Below are positions 11,801 to 18,491 of a stretch of DNA of 64,000 nucleotides, piece by piece. The stretch comes from Chloroflexi bacterium OLB15. GTDB lineage: Bacteria; Chloroflexota; Anaerolineae; Aggregatilineales; Phototrophicaceae. Under the pieces are notes generated by a model that made no database searches, had not been told where the DNA came from, and worked only from the letters and a program-made list of their open reading frames with translations. The DNA is taken from positions 1-64,000 of the forward strand of contig LMZS01000028.1 of the NCBI GenBank assembly GCA_001567085.1, in the 5' to 3' direction. Each line of letters starts with the position of its first letter. Positions within the stretch are counted from its first letter, which is position 1. The translations under genes were made by a program, and so were the position numbers.

Positions 11801-11808
11801 CTGAATAA
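5815..11808 (+). CDS. Secreted alpha-2-macroglobulin family protein with SH3-like insert
   Basis: 1997 residues from ATG 5815, chosen because a clear signal peptide starts there (MRRLSLVTLLIVLCLTTSLA, no lipobox cysteine); the frame is open upstream to 5692. After about residue 33 come three SbsA/Big_5-like Ig repeats (33-140, 143-250, 252-360). An SH3-like segment with paired cysteines follows at about 455-535 (RLKVGDVAVV to AWVAEG). Then come macroglobulin beta-sandwich domains, including the typical YTDRPIYRPGQPVYFRG at about residue 690 and a Gly-rich stretch before FWNPAIVTGEDG (about 1275). The thioester motif CVEQ is intact (C1503 to Q1506), with the helical thioester domain after it. 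Bacterial A2M proteins trap proteases at the cell surface. The usual partner, penicillin-binding protein 1C, is not adjacent. Confidence 0.93.
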   Translation: MRRLSLVTLLIVLCLTTSLALGQEATPEVVSDPEAVPVLEIADTLPEDGAFDINTDAEIIVIFNRPVVPLGTIEDNANLPNPLQFSPSVEGSGEWLNTSIYTFQPAGALAGGTDYTVTVDPALQAIDGAQLTPPNSFTFTTTAPMVAAVSPADLDTGVELGRSVQVTFNMPVDQSSAERAFSLAADTEDGSARVDGTFEWSEDSTGFRFVPESGLLLEQVYTASITGGSVTSAGGGAAMANDAKWSFETVPNPAILSTYPVDGVENFQEFYSGFSIRFASPMNIETLADRITIEPEPFREYDAYYGDWDNSYTLAFPMEPSTAYTITIAPGMEDIYGNVIENGMTITFSTGPYLPEMQLQVPGPSGFYNAYNEASELFTTSRNISSLQLALYGLTLEEASPFFESEYYDGISTLDLDASSLLRRWSVDLSEVPENALRYELLTLGGASDTADCPTAPPTRLKVGDVAVVISDPDPVRARTAPVDGDIVDLLYLDYRLPIVGGPICANNMLWWEVALRDERTAWVAEGITEEYFLDLALEGAGEAQPTEPFATESGALLPGLYVLEAAAPETAAAGYLPQRHLLIVGTANIVLYTSKDAATVWATDVQSGETLAGVPITFYDASGAIGSGVTDAEGRLTIETPPADNAFSPRYAVLDDGANYGIGFNRWTDGIDPYYFGVSLTYQPADYTAYLYTDRPIYRPGQPVYFRGILRAQDDVQYFPPDMTEANIAIYNESGEIIHNDTLPISEFGSFSGQFDLSDDASLGYYRIVVQLPENELDQWSNPAVTFGVAEYRAPEYQVTVTPDAAEVAQGDTINVTIEGRYFFGGAVSGGSVAYNVVSQPYYFQFEGNGSYSFEDINSDAGASEIYYDPTSAIFSGEGTLDDQGRLEIEIPATLEDALQSATFTIEATVSDESGLAVSGRTEVIVHKGEIYVGVQPENYVSNAGSETAVNFIAVDWDSQPIANQTLEVEVVERRWSSVQEQDEAGRTVWTYEVEEIPVTTGEVTTDENGLAQFTFTPANGGTFKVRAAARDDRGSVSASAAYVWVSDTEYVVWRQQNSNRIDLISDQSSYEIGDTAEILITSPFQGTSEALVVVQRGDVLQTERITMDSNSYVYELPITEDFAPNVFVGVFIVHGVDEGNPVSGFRVGLIELAVERDRKEITMAITADNEHPGPGDTVTYTVSTHDYTGAPVQAEVGIGVSDLATLTIANPNSGTLMDYFYGPQMLSVLLSSPLTINTDQITQTIIDTIKGGGGGFGEGGIFDIREEFVDTPFWNPAIVTGEDGTAQFSVTLPDNLTTWRVDARAVTEAPDGNMLVGQTTFDLISTKPVLIRPVTPRFFTAGDEVMLAAIVNNNTDQDLTVEVSLEADGLSFADADTQTTEITVPAGGRQRVEWEMLADQADVTAVDLTFYANANDGEYTDASKPPLGQGDERVIPIYRFDVPQTTGTAGAIPAGESRTEGISLPTGYDIVNGSLDIQLNSSLASGAIEALDVLHNYPHQCVEQTVSRFLPNIMTVRAFDELGLNDPALETQLNTAVNVGIQMLVAQQKVNGGWGWFVQDRSDSLVTAYALIGLVEAQARGFTVPQATLDDAIRYVHGSLISVSENTPRYNLNRQAFLLYALMRAGAPEAARTANVYEFRSQLDLYAQGLLAQTLYGMDAGDPRIATLMSDLATQAITSATGVHWEEEANDPFNWNTSTRSTAMILEAFVQIEPENALVPNIVRWLMSARTADAWETTQETAWSVMALSDWMTASDELNPNYSYTVTMPQTDTTLSEGAITPDDVFETERLRVDVSDLLRDQVNEVVFSTAGDSGTLYYSMHLNVELPVSEVEPVDRGIILQRAYYLQNADGTLASETPINEAQVGDNVQVRLTIIVPNSLNYVVIEDPIPAGTDAVNPDLATSQQIGTRPELDSTDNPLSMGWGWWWFSNIEFRDEAVALYASYLPAGTYEFVYTIRAGLPGVFNVIPATGQEFYFPEVYGRSAGDLFTITAAE

Positions 11809-11815
11809 AGATTGA

Positions 11816-11887
11816 TTGAACCGCCAGGACAACGAGAACGTCTGGATATTGGATTTTTGTCCCGACGCTTTCCGTGACCTGGCGGTT
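11816..11887. repeat. AACCGCCAGG inverted repeat
   Basis: Perfect 10-bp arms AACCGCCAGG (11819-11828) and CCTGGCGGTT (11878-11887) enclose a 49-nt centre; AATTTT follows the right arm. It lies just after the macroglobulin gene and could act as a long terminator. The TTGAACCGC opening also occurs at 13338, and the pattern resembles the dispersed AACCGCCA...TGGCGGTT intergenic repeats I know from many environmental bacterial genomes. Confidence 0.6.
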
Positions 11888-12036
11888 TAATTTTGTACGT
11901 CGCTATTGGCGCAAGTTTTGCCTCTCAACCCGACCTGATGGGCGTGGGTATGCCCAGGCACAAGCGGCGGAGCATCATCGCCTTCTGAATCGCACTTCGT
12001 GTTAACATCAGGAAAACATAGAAACAAGAAGGCGCT

Positions 12037-12396
12037 ATGAACAATAACTTCCAGCGTATCTATAAAATGAGTTTCGCGCGGGTCTATCCCGAATATATCG
12101 CCAAGGCAGAGAGAAAAGGGCGCACAAAAGCGGAAGTTGATGAAATTATCTGCTGGCTCATGGGATATAGCCAGGAAGAACTAGAAGCGCAACTGGAAAA
12201 ACAAACCGATATTGAGACTTTTGTAGCAGAAGCGCCTCAACTGAATCCTTTGCGGTCTTTAATCAAAGGCGTGGTGTGCGGCGTTCGCGTGGAAGACATC
12301 GAAGAACCCACGATGCGGGAAATTCGCTATCTGGATAAATTGATTGATGAGTTAGCAAAGGGAAAAACAATGGAGAAGATTTTGCGAAAGCCATAA
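12037..12396 (+). CDS. DUF2200 family protein
   Basis: 119-residue cytoplasmic protein. The opening ([20 protein letters not shown]), the central [14 protein letters not shown] and the closing [19 protein letters not shown] match the DUF2200 family, whose members have this length and no established function. The start is supported by AGAAGG seven bases upstream of the ATG. It is a single gene between the macroglobulin and a minus-strand pair. Confidence 0.9.
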   Translation: MNNNFQRIYKMSFARVYPEYIAKAERKGRTKAEVDEIICWLMGYSQEELEAQLEKQTDIETFVAEAPQLNPLRSLIKGVVCGVRVEDIEEPTMREIRYLDKLIDELAKGKTMEKILRKP

Positions 12397-12447
12397 ATCT
12401 TCTGCGATAACCCGCGCTAAGTTAAAGAAACTGCTTCCCTGTGCAAA

Positions 12448-12900
12448 TCAGGTATTTGGGCGCACGCTGAGATCGAAAACGGCAGAGCGCAGTCCACGAT
12501 TTTCAACCACGAAGGTATAGGATGGGCCAGCGGCAACGACTGCCACGTTTTGCAGGGCGGCGAAGGTGTCGGTGATCAATTCGCCGTTCAGTTGGTCAGC
12601 CTGACGAACCATAATGCGCGCGCGATCCATCGCCAGATGAATGTTAAAGTGGGCTTCAGACGCGGCATTGGCGGCGTAATAATTGGACAGGCTGATGGTA
12701 AAGCGGGCTGAAGCGCCGGGCTGAATTTCCAATGTGCGATTGAGCGAAGGCTGACACTGCAAATCGAGATAGAAGTTATCGCGCTCCAGTTCTACGCCAA
12801 AGCCGGACGGCGATGAACAGGTGAACTGAGGCGTAGTTTGCGCGAGCGCGCTACCCGCAAAAATTGCCAGACCAAGCAGGACGATAGCGATTATTTTCAT
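12448..12900 (-). CDS. Small secreted protein, function unknown
   Basis: 150 residues with a clear signal peptide (MKIIAIVLLGLAIFAGSALA, cleavage near residue 20-21). The mature part looks all-beta, with two cysteines (CSSPSG, LQCQPS) and a C-terminal FVVENRGLRSAVFDLSV strand like those of pre-peptidase C-terminal or CARDB-type modules. Its ATG overlaps the stop of the epimerase gene by four bases (ATGA), so the two are probably co-translated. That pairing looks functionally arbitrary. I do not recognise the family. Confidence 0.75.
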   Translation of the reverse strand: MKIIAIVLLGLAIFAGSALAQTTPQFTCSSPSGFGVELERDNFYLDLQCQPSLNRTLEIQPGASARFTISLSNYYAANAASEAHFNIHLAMDRARIMVRQADQLNGELITDTFAALQNVAVVAAGPSYTFVVENRGLRSAVFDLSVRPNT

Positions 12901-13304
12901 TGGTTGACCTCATATAGTTCCAGCAAAACGCCGCCTGTGCTTTTGGGATGGACGAAGGCATATAGCGTGCCATCAGGACGCATGCGGGCTTCGGCGTTGA
13001 TCATCTCGCCGCCGCCAGCAGTGATACGGGCGATGGCTTCCCCGATATTTTCGACCTCAAGACAAATATGATGCAGCCCGGCGCCCTTTTTAGCGAGATA
13101 TTTGGCAACGCCGCTGTCTTCGGTGAAGGGGGCGATCAGTTCGATTTCGCCCTCGCCTACAGGCAGAAAGGCGATATCTACGGCTTCGCCTTCATTGTGT
13201 TCGAGATGATGCAGCGGCAGGCCGAGCGCATCGCGCCAGAAGCCGAGCGCGGCGTTCACATCTTCGACCACAATGGCGACATGATTGATTTTGAGTGGGG
13301 GCAT
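12897..13304 (-). CDS. mce: Methylmalonyl-CoA epimerase (VOC superfamily)
   Basis: 135 residues, the normal family size. It interconverts (R)- and (S)-methylmalonyl-CoA in propionyl-CoA metabolism. Paired VOC beta-alpha-beta-beta-beta repeats are visible: INHVAIVVEDVNAALGFWRD with metal ligand H8, GEIELIAPF in the first half, then GLHHICLEVENI and GVLLELYEV with the closing Glu in the second. A partner methylmalonyl-CoA mutase is not in the window. The acyl-CoA dehydrogenase operon starts about 0.8 kb away on the other strand, consistent with acyl-CoA metabolism nearby but not proof of a shared pathway. Confidence 0.92.
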   Translation of the reverse strand: MPPLKINHVAIVVEDVNAALGFWRDALGLPLHHLEHNEGEAVDIAFLPVGEGEIELIAPFTEDSGVAKYLAKKGAGLHHICLEVENIGEAIARITAGGGEMINAEARMRPDGTLYAFVHPKSTGGVLLELYEVNQ

Positions 13305-13337
13305 ATTACTTCCCTGTCACAACCGCGAAAAATAGAT

Positions 13338-13390
13338 TTGAACCGCAGGGCGTAAAGGATGCCAAGCGTCCAATTTTCTGGCGATTCACC
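13338..13390. repeat. One-armed copy of the TTGAACCGC repeat
   Basis: Begins TTGAACCGCAGGGCG, followed by AAAGGATGCCAAGCG and TTTTCTGGCGA. It shares the left end (TTGAACCGC) with the repeat at 11816 but lacks the matching right arm. It sits between the epimerase and DUF3291 genes and slightly overlaps the 3' end of the latter. Probably a decayed copy. Confidence 0.35.
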
Positions 13391-13874
13391 TGTGTTGGTC
13401 AGTGACCGCGCCGGTATACGCCAGCATATCAGCCGGAGTGTAGCGCTCTTTGAATGTAAACACGTAAGGCGACGCGCCGTGACGCTCCAGATGTTCGAGA
13501 CGGGCTTTGGCTTCGGCTGGCGTGGGCGTATGACCTGCTGGAATCCACCACAGGCCGAATACAGGCCGCGAGAGCTTTTCAAACCATTCACGGCGGCGGC
13601 GATAGGCAGCAGCATGATCGCTGTAATAGGTGAACTGGTAAAGCGCGGCAGCAGTTTGCCAGACAGACATATTGATGATGATCATATCGTCGTCATAGAC
13701 CTTGATCGAGGTGGCGTCACCGGATTCATCCTTGAGTCGCCAGACAAAGCCGGGCGCGTTTTCACCAAGCGTGTTGATCTCATCGAGCAGCGCCACAAAG
13801 CCGGACATGATTTCGCTGTCAACCGGCGCGAGCATACGGGCGATATTGGCCTGCGCGAGATGGTATTCAGTCAT
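13386..13874 (-). CDS. DUF3291 family protein
   Basis: 162 residues. The pattern MTEYHLAQANIARMLAP, GFVWRLKDESGDATS, IINMSVWQTAAALYQFTYYS, ..EWFEKLSRPVFGLWWIPAGH and AKARLEHLERHG is typical of DUF3291, a dimeric alpha-beta-barrel family related to antibiotic-biosynthesis monooxygenases. The physiological substrate is unknown. It is upstream of the epimerase on the same strand, with about 80 bases between, and could share a transcript. Confidence 0.88.
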   Translation of the reverse strand: MTEYHLAQANIARMLAPVDSEIMSGFVALLDEINTLGENAPGFVWRLKDESGDATSIKVYDDDMIIINMSVWQTAAALYQFTYYSDHAAAYRRRREWFEKLSRPVFGLWWIPAGHTPTPAEAKARLEHLERHGASPYVFTFKERYTPADMLAYTGAVTDQHR

Positions 13875-14113
13875 GATTTACCCAGAGGACATGATTACAT
13901 CCTGTAATTTGGTTAATGATAACTGTACAAGGCGACGCTGTTTTTACAATGCTGGATGGGGGGCGAGGTGTGAAGGAGCAGCGTAAGTGAAAGAGGTGGT
14001 ATAGGAGAAGCCCCTCGATCTTTAGACCAGGCCAGTGGCGAGAAGGGGTGAATACGTGTGAACACGGTATAATGGGCGGCAAAAAGCGTGATTTTCTGGA
14101 AAGGATTTTGAGG

Positions 14114-15307
14114 ATGCCTGCTGAAGAATTTACGGGAACACCAGTGATACCGGCGCTGACGCCAGATCACCTTGCCTTGCAAAAAATGGTGCGCGATTTT
14201 GCGCGAAATGAGATTGCGCCGATTGCTGCTGAATTTGACGAAAGCGGGGAATTCCCGCTGGCGACGGTTAAGCAGATGGGGCAATTGGGCTTGATGGGGA
14301 TCGAAATTCCCGAAGAATACAACGGCGCGGGAATGGATACGCTGGCGTATGCGCTGACGATGATCGAAGTGGCGAAGGCTGATGCCAGCCACAGCACGAT
14401 TGTGAGCGTGAATAATTCGCTGTACTGCCACGCGATCTACAAATTTGGGACAGAAGCGCAGAAACACAAATTTCTGGCACCGGTGGCGGGCGGCGAAAAG
14501 ATTGGCGCCTACAGCCTGACCGAGCCAATGAGCGGCAGCGACGCGGGCACAATGCAAAGCCGCGCGGTACTGAACAGCGCCGGAACGCATTACGTGATCA
14601 ACGGACGCAAAAGCTGGGTAACGAGCGGGCCGGTGGCCGATTTCGTGATCCTGTTCACGATGACCGAGCCGGAAAAGAAGCACAAAGGGATCACCGCGTT
14701 TCTGATTGAGGCGGATAAAGCAGGTTTCATCCGCGGCAAGAAAGAGCCAAAGCTAGGAATACGCGCCAGCGCAACCAGCGAAATTGTGTATGAGAATTAC
14801 GAATGCCCGGTGGAAAATGTGCTTGGCGAACCGGGCGAAGGCTTCAAAATTGCGATGACGGTGCTTGACGCGGGGCGCATCGGTATCGCTTCACAGGCAT
14901 TGGGCATCGCTGAAGCGGCCTATGAAGCGAGCGTGCAGTATGCGAAAGAACGGCAGGCTTTCGGCGGGCCAATCGGGCAATTCCAGATGATTCAGCAAAA
15001 GATTGCCGATATGAAAACGCGCATTGAGGCCAGCCGCCTGCTGATATACCACGCCTGCGCGGCGAAAGAACGGGGCAAAACGACAGGGGGACGCTATACG
15101 CTGGAAGCCAGCATGGCAAAGCTGTTCGCCAGCGAAACGGCAGAGTTTGTGACTGATGAGGCGGTGCAGATTCACGGTGGCATGGGTTACAGCAAAGAAT
15201 TACCGATTGAACGTTATTACCGCGACGCGCGCATCACCCGCATTTACGAGGGAACGAGCGAAGTGCAGCGCATGGTGATCGCCCGCAACGAACTGGGGTT
15301 ACGCTAA
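14114..15307 (+). CDS. Acyl-CoA dehydrogenase
   Basis: 397-residue FAD flavoenzyme that introduces the alpha-beta double bond into an acyl-CoA and passes electrons to ETF. Visible: the N-terminal helical domain, AYSLTEPMSGSDAG, the SWVTSG FAD-binding motif, QAFGGPIGQFQMIQQKIADM, QIHGGMGY and the catalytic-Glu motif IYEGTSEVQR near the C-terminus. I chose ATG 14114 over the upstream GTG at 14048 because residues before MPAEEF are not family-like and a perfect TATAAT (14068-14073) lies inside the longer version. Its stop overlaps the next gene by one base (TAATG). Short- or branched-chain specificity is likely but not decided. Confidence 0.93.
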   Translation: MPAEEFTGTPVIPALTPDHLALQKMVRDFARNEIAPIAAEFDESGEFPLATVKQMGQLGLMGIEIPEEYNGAGMDTLAYALTMIEVAKADASHSTIVSVNNSLYCHAIYKFGTEAQKHKFLAPVAGGEKIGAYSLTEPMSGSDAGTMQSRAVLNSAGTHYVINGRKSWVTSGPVADFVILFTMTEPEKKHKGITAFLIEADKAGFIRGKKEPKLGIRASATSEIVYENYECPVENVLGEPGEGFKIAMTVLDAGRIGIASQALGIAEAAYEASVQYAKERQAFGGPIGQFQMIQQKIADMKTRIEASRLLIYHACAAKERGKTTGGRYTLEASMAKLFASETAEFVTDEAVQIHGGMGYSKELPIERYYRDARITRIYEGTSEVQRMVIARNELGLR

Positions 15308-16341
15308 TGAGAGCCGCTGTCATCACAGGTCATGGTGGTTTAGATGTTTTACAAGTCACCGATCTACCGGAGCCGCCCCCGCCCGGAGCGCATGAAGTAC
15401 GGGTGCGGATCAAGGCGGCGGCGCTAAACCGGCTGGATTTATGGGTGCGTGAGGGCTGGCCGAGCCTTAAACTGAATTTGCCGCATATCGTGGCGGCAGA
15501 TGGCGCGGGGATTGTCGAAGCGGTGGGCGAAGGCGTCACCAATGTTGCCACAGGTGATCGCGTGGGCATCAACCCGACGATTACGGACGAGAACTGTTTG
15601 TCGCTGACCGGAAGCGAAGAATACTGCCTTGACGGGCATATTCTGGGCGAGATGGTGCCGGGCGTGGCGGCTGAATATGTGAATTTGCCAGCGCGCAACC
15701 TGATCAAGCTGCCGGATCACATCTCGTTTGCAGAGGCGGCGGCGGCGGGATTGGTTTATGTGACGGCGTGGCACTCACTGATCAACTGTGGAAAACTGAA
15801 GCCGGGTGAAAGCGTGTTGATCGTGGGCGCAGGCGGCGGAGTGAATACTGCCAGCCTGCAAATTGCCAAGATGTGCGGCTGTACGGTGTACATGGTGGGC
15901 AGCAGCGCTGAAAAGTGCGAGCAGGCACAGCGATTAGGGGCGAATGTGACGCTGAACCGCGCTGAGGATCCGGCATGGTCGAAAGCGCTATACAAGCTAA
16001 CGAATAAGCAGGGCGTGGATGTGGTGGTGGATAATGTGGGACAGGCCACGATCACCGACAGCATGCGCAGCGTGCGGCGCGGCGGGCGTATTTTGATCGT
16101 CGGCAACACCAGTGGGCCGATGGCAAGCATTGATATGCGGCTGATCTTTGGCAAACAAATCCGGCTGATCGGCAGCACGATGGGGCCAACATCGGCGTTT
16201 AAGGCGGTGATGGAGCAGGTGTTTGCCGGACGGCTGAAACCGGTGATCGGCGCGGAACTGCCGTTAAGCGAGATACGGCGCGGGCATGAACTGCTGGAGG
16301 CGGGAAATTTGTTCGGCAAGGTGGTGCTGACGCTGGAGTGA
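15307..16341 (+). CDS. MDR-family zinc-type alcohol dehydrogenase/quinone oxidoreductase
   Basis: 344 residues. The GroES-like N-terminal domain (MRAAVITGHGGLDVLQV, AALNRLDLWVREG, GAGIVEAVGEGV) is followed by the Rossmann NAD(P)H domain with VLIVGAGGGVNTASLQIAK. The structural-zinc loop is degenerate: only two cysteines remain between about 98 and 110 (NCLSLTGSEEYC), so a structural zinc is doubtful. One-base overlap with the acyl-CoA dehydrogenase indicates translational coupling, suggesting an enoyl- or acyl-related reductase, but the substrate is not readable. Confidence 0.9.
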   Translation: MRAAVITGHGGLDVLQVTDLPEPPPPGAHEVRVRIKAAALNRLDLWVREGWPSLKLNLPHIVAADGAGIVEAVGEGVTNVATGDRVGINPTITDENCLSLTGSEEYCLDGHILGEMVPGVAAEYVNLPARNLIKLPDHISFAEAAAAGLVYVTAWHSLINCGKLKPGESVLIVGAGGGVNTASLQIAKMCGCTVYMVGSSAEKCEQAQRLGANVTLNRAEDPAWSKALYKLTNKQGVDVVVDNVGQATITDSMRSVRRGGRILIVGNTSGPMASIDMRLIFGKQIRLIGSTMGPTSAFKAVMEQVFAGRLKPVIGAELPLSEIRRGHELLEAGNLFGKVVLTLE

Positions 16342-16433
16342 CCAGAGAAGGCGCCGGGCTGAAAACATCAGTATTTAGGCAGCGGAGGCGCTAAAGCGCG
16401 CCCCTATACAGTGATTTTGATTGTTCAACTGAC

Positions 16434-16925
16434 ATGACTGATGCTTCACCGCTTTTGCATTCGCATGTTCCAGCATTACGGGCGCTAGCTGAGCGGCTAG
16501 GACTGCCGACAGTGGCGAAGTTGGCGCGAATACCGGGTGCCAGCGCGATCTACCGGGTGACGGTGCATTATCATGACCGGCGCGCAAAGGACAGCGTAGC
16601 GACGCTGCGCAAGATGGTCACTGGCGAAATCGTGATTGAATCGGCATTTGAGCGAGCGCTGAACCAGAAGCTGCTGACGCATACCGTAACCCGCGATCAA
16701 TTTGACACCTTTAATGCTGCTATGCTGGGGCTAGGCTTTGACCGACTAGACGATCAGCCGGATATTCCACTGTATGACGTGGTGGATATATGGCTGGTGG
16801 AACGCGCGGCGGGGACATTCACACACGGGATACTGGTTGCGCCGAACGAGGCAAAGGACAAACACGCACAAGTGGCGAACGCGATCAATCATGGGATGCC
16901 GGAGATGATACGGGTGATTGCGTGA
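16434..16925 (+). CDS. Hypothetical protein
   Basis: 163 residues, soluble, no signal peptide. Short motifs include LPTVAKLARIPGASAIYRVTV, FNAAMLGLGFDRLDDQ and a C-terminal ANAINHGMPEMIRVIA. The length, mixed alpha/beta pattern and codon use like the neighbours support a real gene. I do not recognise it. It is followed closely by a strong bidirectional terminator. The 92-base gap before it contains a half-palindrome with GCGCGCCCCT (16396-16405). Confidence 0.7.
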   Translation: MTDASPLLHSHVPALRALAERLGLPTVAKLARIPGASAIYRVTVHYHDRRAKDSVATLRKMVTGEIVIESAFERALNQKLLTHTVTRDQFDTFNAAMLGLGFDRLDDQPDIPLYDVVDIWLVERAAGTFTHGILVAPNEAKDKHAQVANAINHGMPEMIRVIA

Positions 16926-16962
16926 AATTAAACAACATGCCCGGCGCAGTGGGATGATGTGA

Positions 16963-16999
16963 AAAACGAGGCGAACACTTCTACGGTTCGCCTCGTTTT
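16963..16999. terminator. Bidirectional rho-independent terminator
   Basis: Perfect 14-bp arms AAAACGAGGCGAAC (16963-16976) and GTTCGCCTCGTTTT (16986-16999) with a 9-nt loop. It lies between convergent genes ending at 16925 (+) and 17019 (-), and the flanking A and T runs allow termination on both strands. Confidence 0.92.
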
Positions 17000-17018
17000 A
17001 GTGAGATCAGCGCAAAAA

Positions 17019-17852
17019 TCAGCCGCCGCCAGTTCCGTTCACACGGCTGGCACCGGTAACCGGATCGATCACATAAGTGGTGGTACGCGAAGCGGGGCAA
17101 GCATTCCACACAAACAGATAGCCTTTGCCATCAATTTGTGGCGCAAGCACCTGCAAGCCACCATCTGCCGTTCTGGCAAGATGGACATCATAGTTACTGG
17201 CAATATTGGCACCCGGCGCGGTGGCAGCAATCTGGGCGGCGGTGGCGCTGATGATGGCTGTTAGCCCGGTGACGGAAGACTGGCCGCCTACATCTGGCGG
17301 CAGCAAGCCGATGACATCCACCCAGCGCACCTCTACCCCACCGCCAGACGTACAGAAAATGGCAACCGGCGCCCACGCATCTTGATTGATACGGGCATCG
17401 CCGGAATGGAAGCCGCTAACGCCAGTATGGATCACCAGCGTATACGGGCCGGTTGAGCTGCCAAAGCCATCAGCACGGAAGATATAATCGCCAGTAGTCG
17501 GGGCAGTAAAGGTGACCCGTGAACTGTCGAAAGCATCGCAATCTACGCCCGCAGGATCGTCGTCTGAGCCGAAACCATCATCGTTATAAACATCAGCATT
17601 TGCGGTACTGCTGGGATCGCTGCCGGGGAAAAACACTGACAGAACAGGATCAAGCGGGCGTGACGTGCCATCAAAATCACAGACCAGCGTGGCGGTTGCG
17701 CTTTCGCCAGCCAGCATACTGATGGTATAGAGATCAAATTGAGCGCCTGAGGCGATATTTCCGCTGAAACTAAAATCGCCTGCAGAGACGGTGTTTATGG
17801 CAAATAAGGTGATGAGTATTAGCGCGACAATCACTATAAGTTGACGACGCAT
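17019..17852 (-). CDS. Secreted PPC-domain protein
   Basis: 277 residues with an N-terminal signal peptide (RRQLIVIVALILITLFAINT, cleavage near residue 24). Residues about 27-143 look like a bacterial pre-peptidase C-terminal (PPC) beta-sandwich: FDLYTISMLAGESATATL, a Ser/Asp-rich DDGFGSDDDPAG loop, and APTTGDYIFRADGF. The second half (about 150-277), with two cysteines, is unassigned; ARTADGGLQVLAPQIDG and GYLFVWNACP are the clearest strands. Secreted single-PPC proteins are common in environmental Chloroflexota. Function unknown. Confidence 0.75.
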   Translation of the reverse strand: MRRQLIVIVALILITLFAINTVSAGDFSFSGNIASGAQFDLYTISMLAGESATATLVCDFDGTSRPLDPVLSVFFPGSDPSSTANADVYNDDGFGSDDDPAGVDCDAFDSSRVTFTAPTTGDYIFRADGFGSSTGPYTLVIHTGVSGFHSGDARINQDAWAPVAIFCTSGGGVEVRWVDVIGLLPPDVGGQSSVTGLTAIISATAAQIAATAPGANIASNYDVHLARTADGGLQVLAPQIDGKGYLFVWNACPASRTTTYVIDPVTGASRVNGTGGG

Positions 17853-18095
17853 TTTTTAGCCCCCTGTGAAATTGTAAGAACATTTTCGCGAGAAAGGGCT
17901 GCCATTATTATGGCAACACTACAGCTTTACTATATAACTGGTTTACATTTTGTGATAGTTTCTAACGCGCATGATTATGGTATAGAGTTGGTAAGGAAAC
18001 ATTCGCGGCGATTCACAATTTAATTGGTCAAACGGGCGAAACATTTAAGCGGAAGACCGCGTATACTTATATAGAGTCGTCATGGAGTTTATGCT

Positions 18096-18482
18096 GTGAG
18101 CAACCAGCCTCCCCCACAACAAACCATTATCTTTCCGCCAGATGAAGGCGATAAGCCGCAGAATGGGATTGCCCCGCCGCCGATTCATGTGATGAGCGCG
18201 GTTGCCACCATTGCGCTGGACGCAGTGTGGAGCGTTGGCGACCTGACCGGGTTTTTGATTCCTGTAATTTCGGTCATTACGGGCACACTATGTTTTCTGG
18301 CGGTGTTGGGCATTCAGAAAAGCGTCGCTAAAGATGACTGGGGAAGCGCAATTCCTAAAGCATTGGTGATGGCGATACTGGCAGGCGTCCCCTTCCCGGT
18401 GCTGGGCACAGCGACAGGCGCGCTGCTGCTGGGTTGGGCGGGGTTAAGCGGTCTTTCGCGACTGGGCAGCGGCAAAAGCTAG
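18096..18482 (+). CDS. Small membrane protein, unknown
   Basis: 128 residues from GTG 18096, supported by GGAG eight bases upstream. A Pro-rich cytoplasmic-looking leader (1-30) is followed by hydrophobic segments around 44-73 (FLIPVISVITGTLCFLAVL) and 90-112 (LVMAILAGVPFPVLGTATGA). The stop is nine bases before the MBL-hydrolase start, so the pair probably forms an operon. No family recognised. Confidence 0.65.
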   Translation: MSNQPPPQQTIIFPPDEGDKPQNGIAPPPIHVMSAVATIALDAVWSVGDLTGFLIPVISVITGTLCFLAVLGIQKSVAKDDWGSAIPKALVMAILAGVPFPVLGTATGALLLGWAGLSGLSRLGSGKS

Positions 18483-18491
18483 GATACTGGA

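Noticed and set aside
13359-13907. 182-codon plus-strand frame
   Set aside because: Antisense to the DUF3291 gene, which has family motifs and a better start.
14048-14113. Upstream GTG start for the acyl-CoA dehydrogenase
   Set aside because: The extra 22 residues are not family-like and the stretch contains a TATAAT promoter hexamer.
13913-14683. 256-codon minus-strand frame
   Set aside because: Antisense to the acyl-CoA dehydrogenase and its promoter region; His/Arg-rich shadow.
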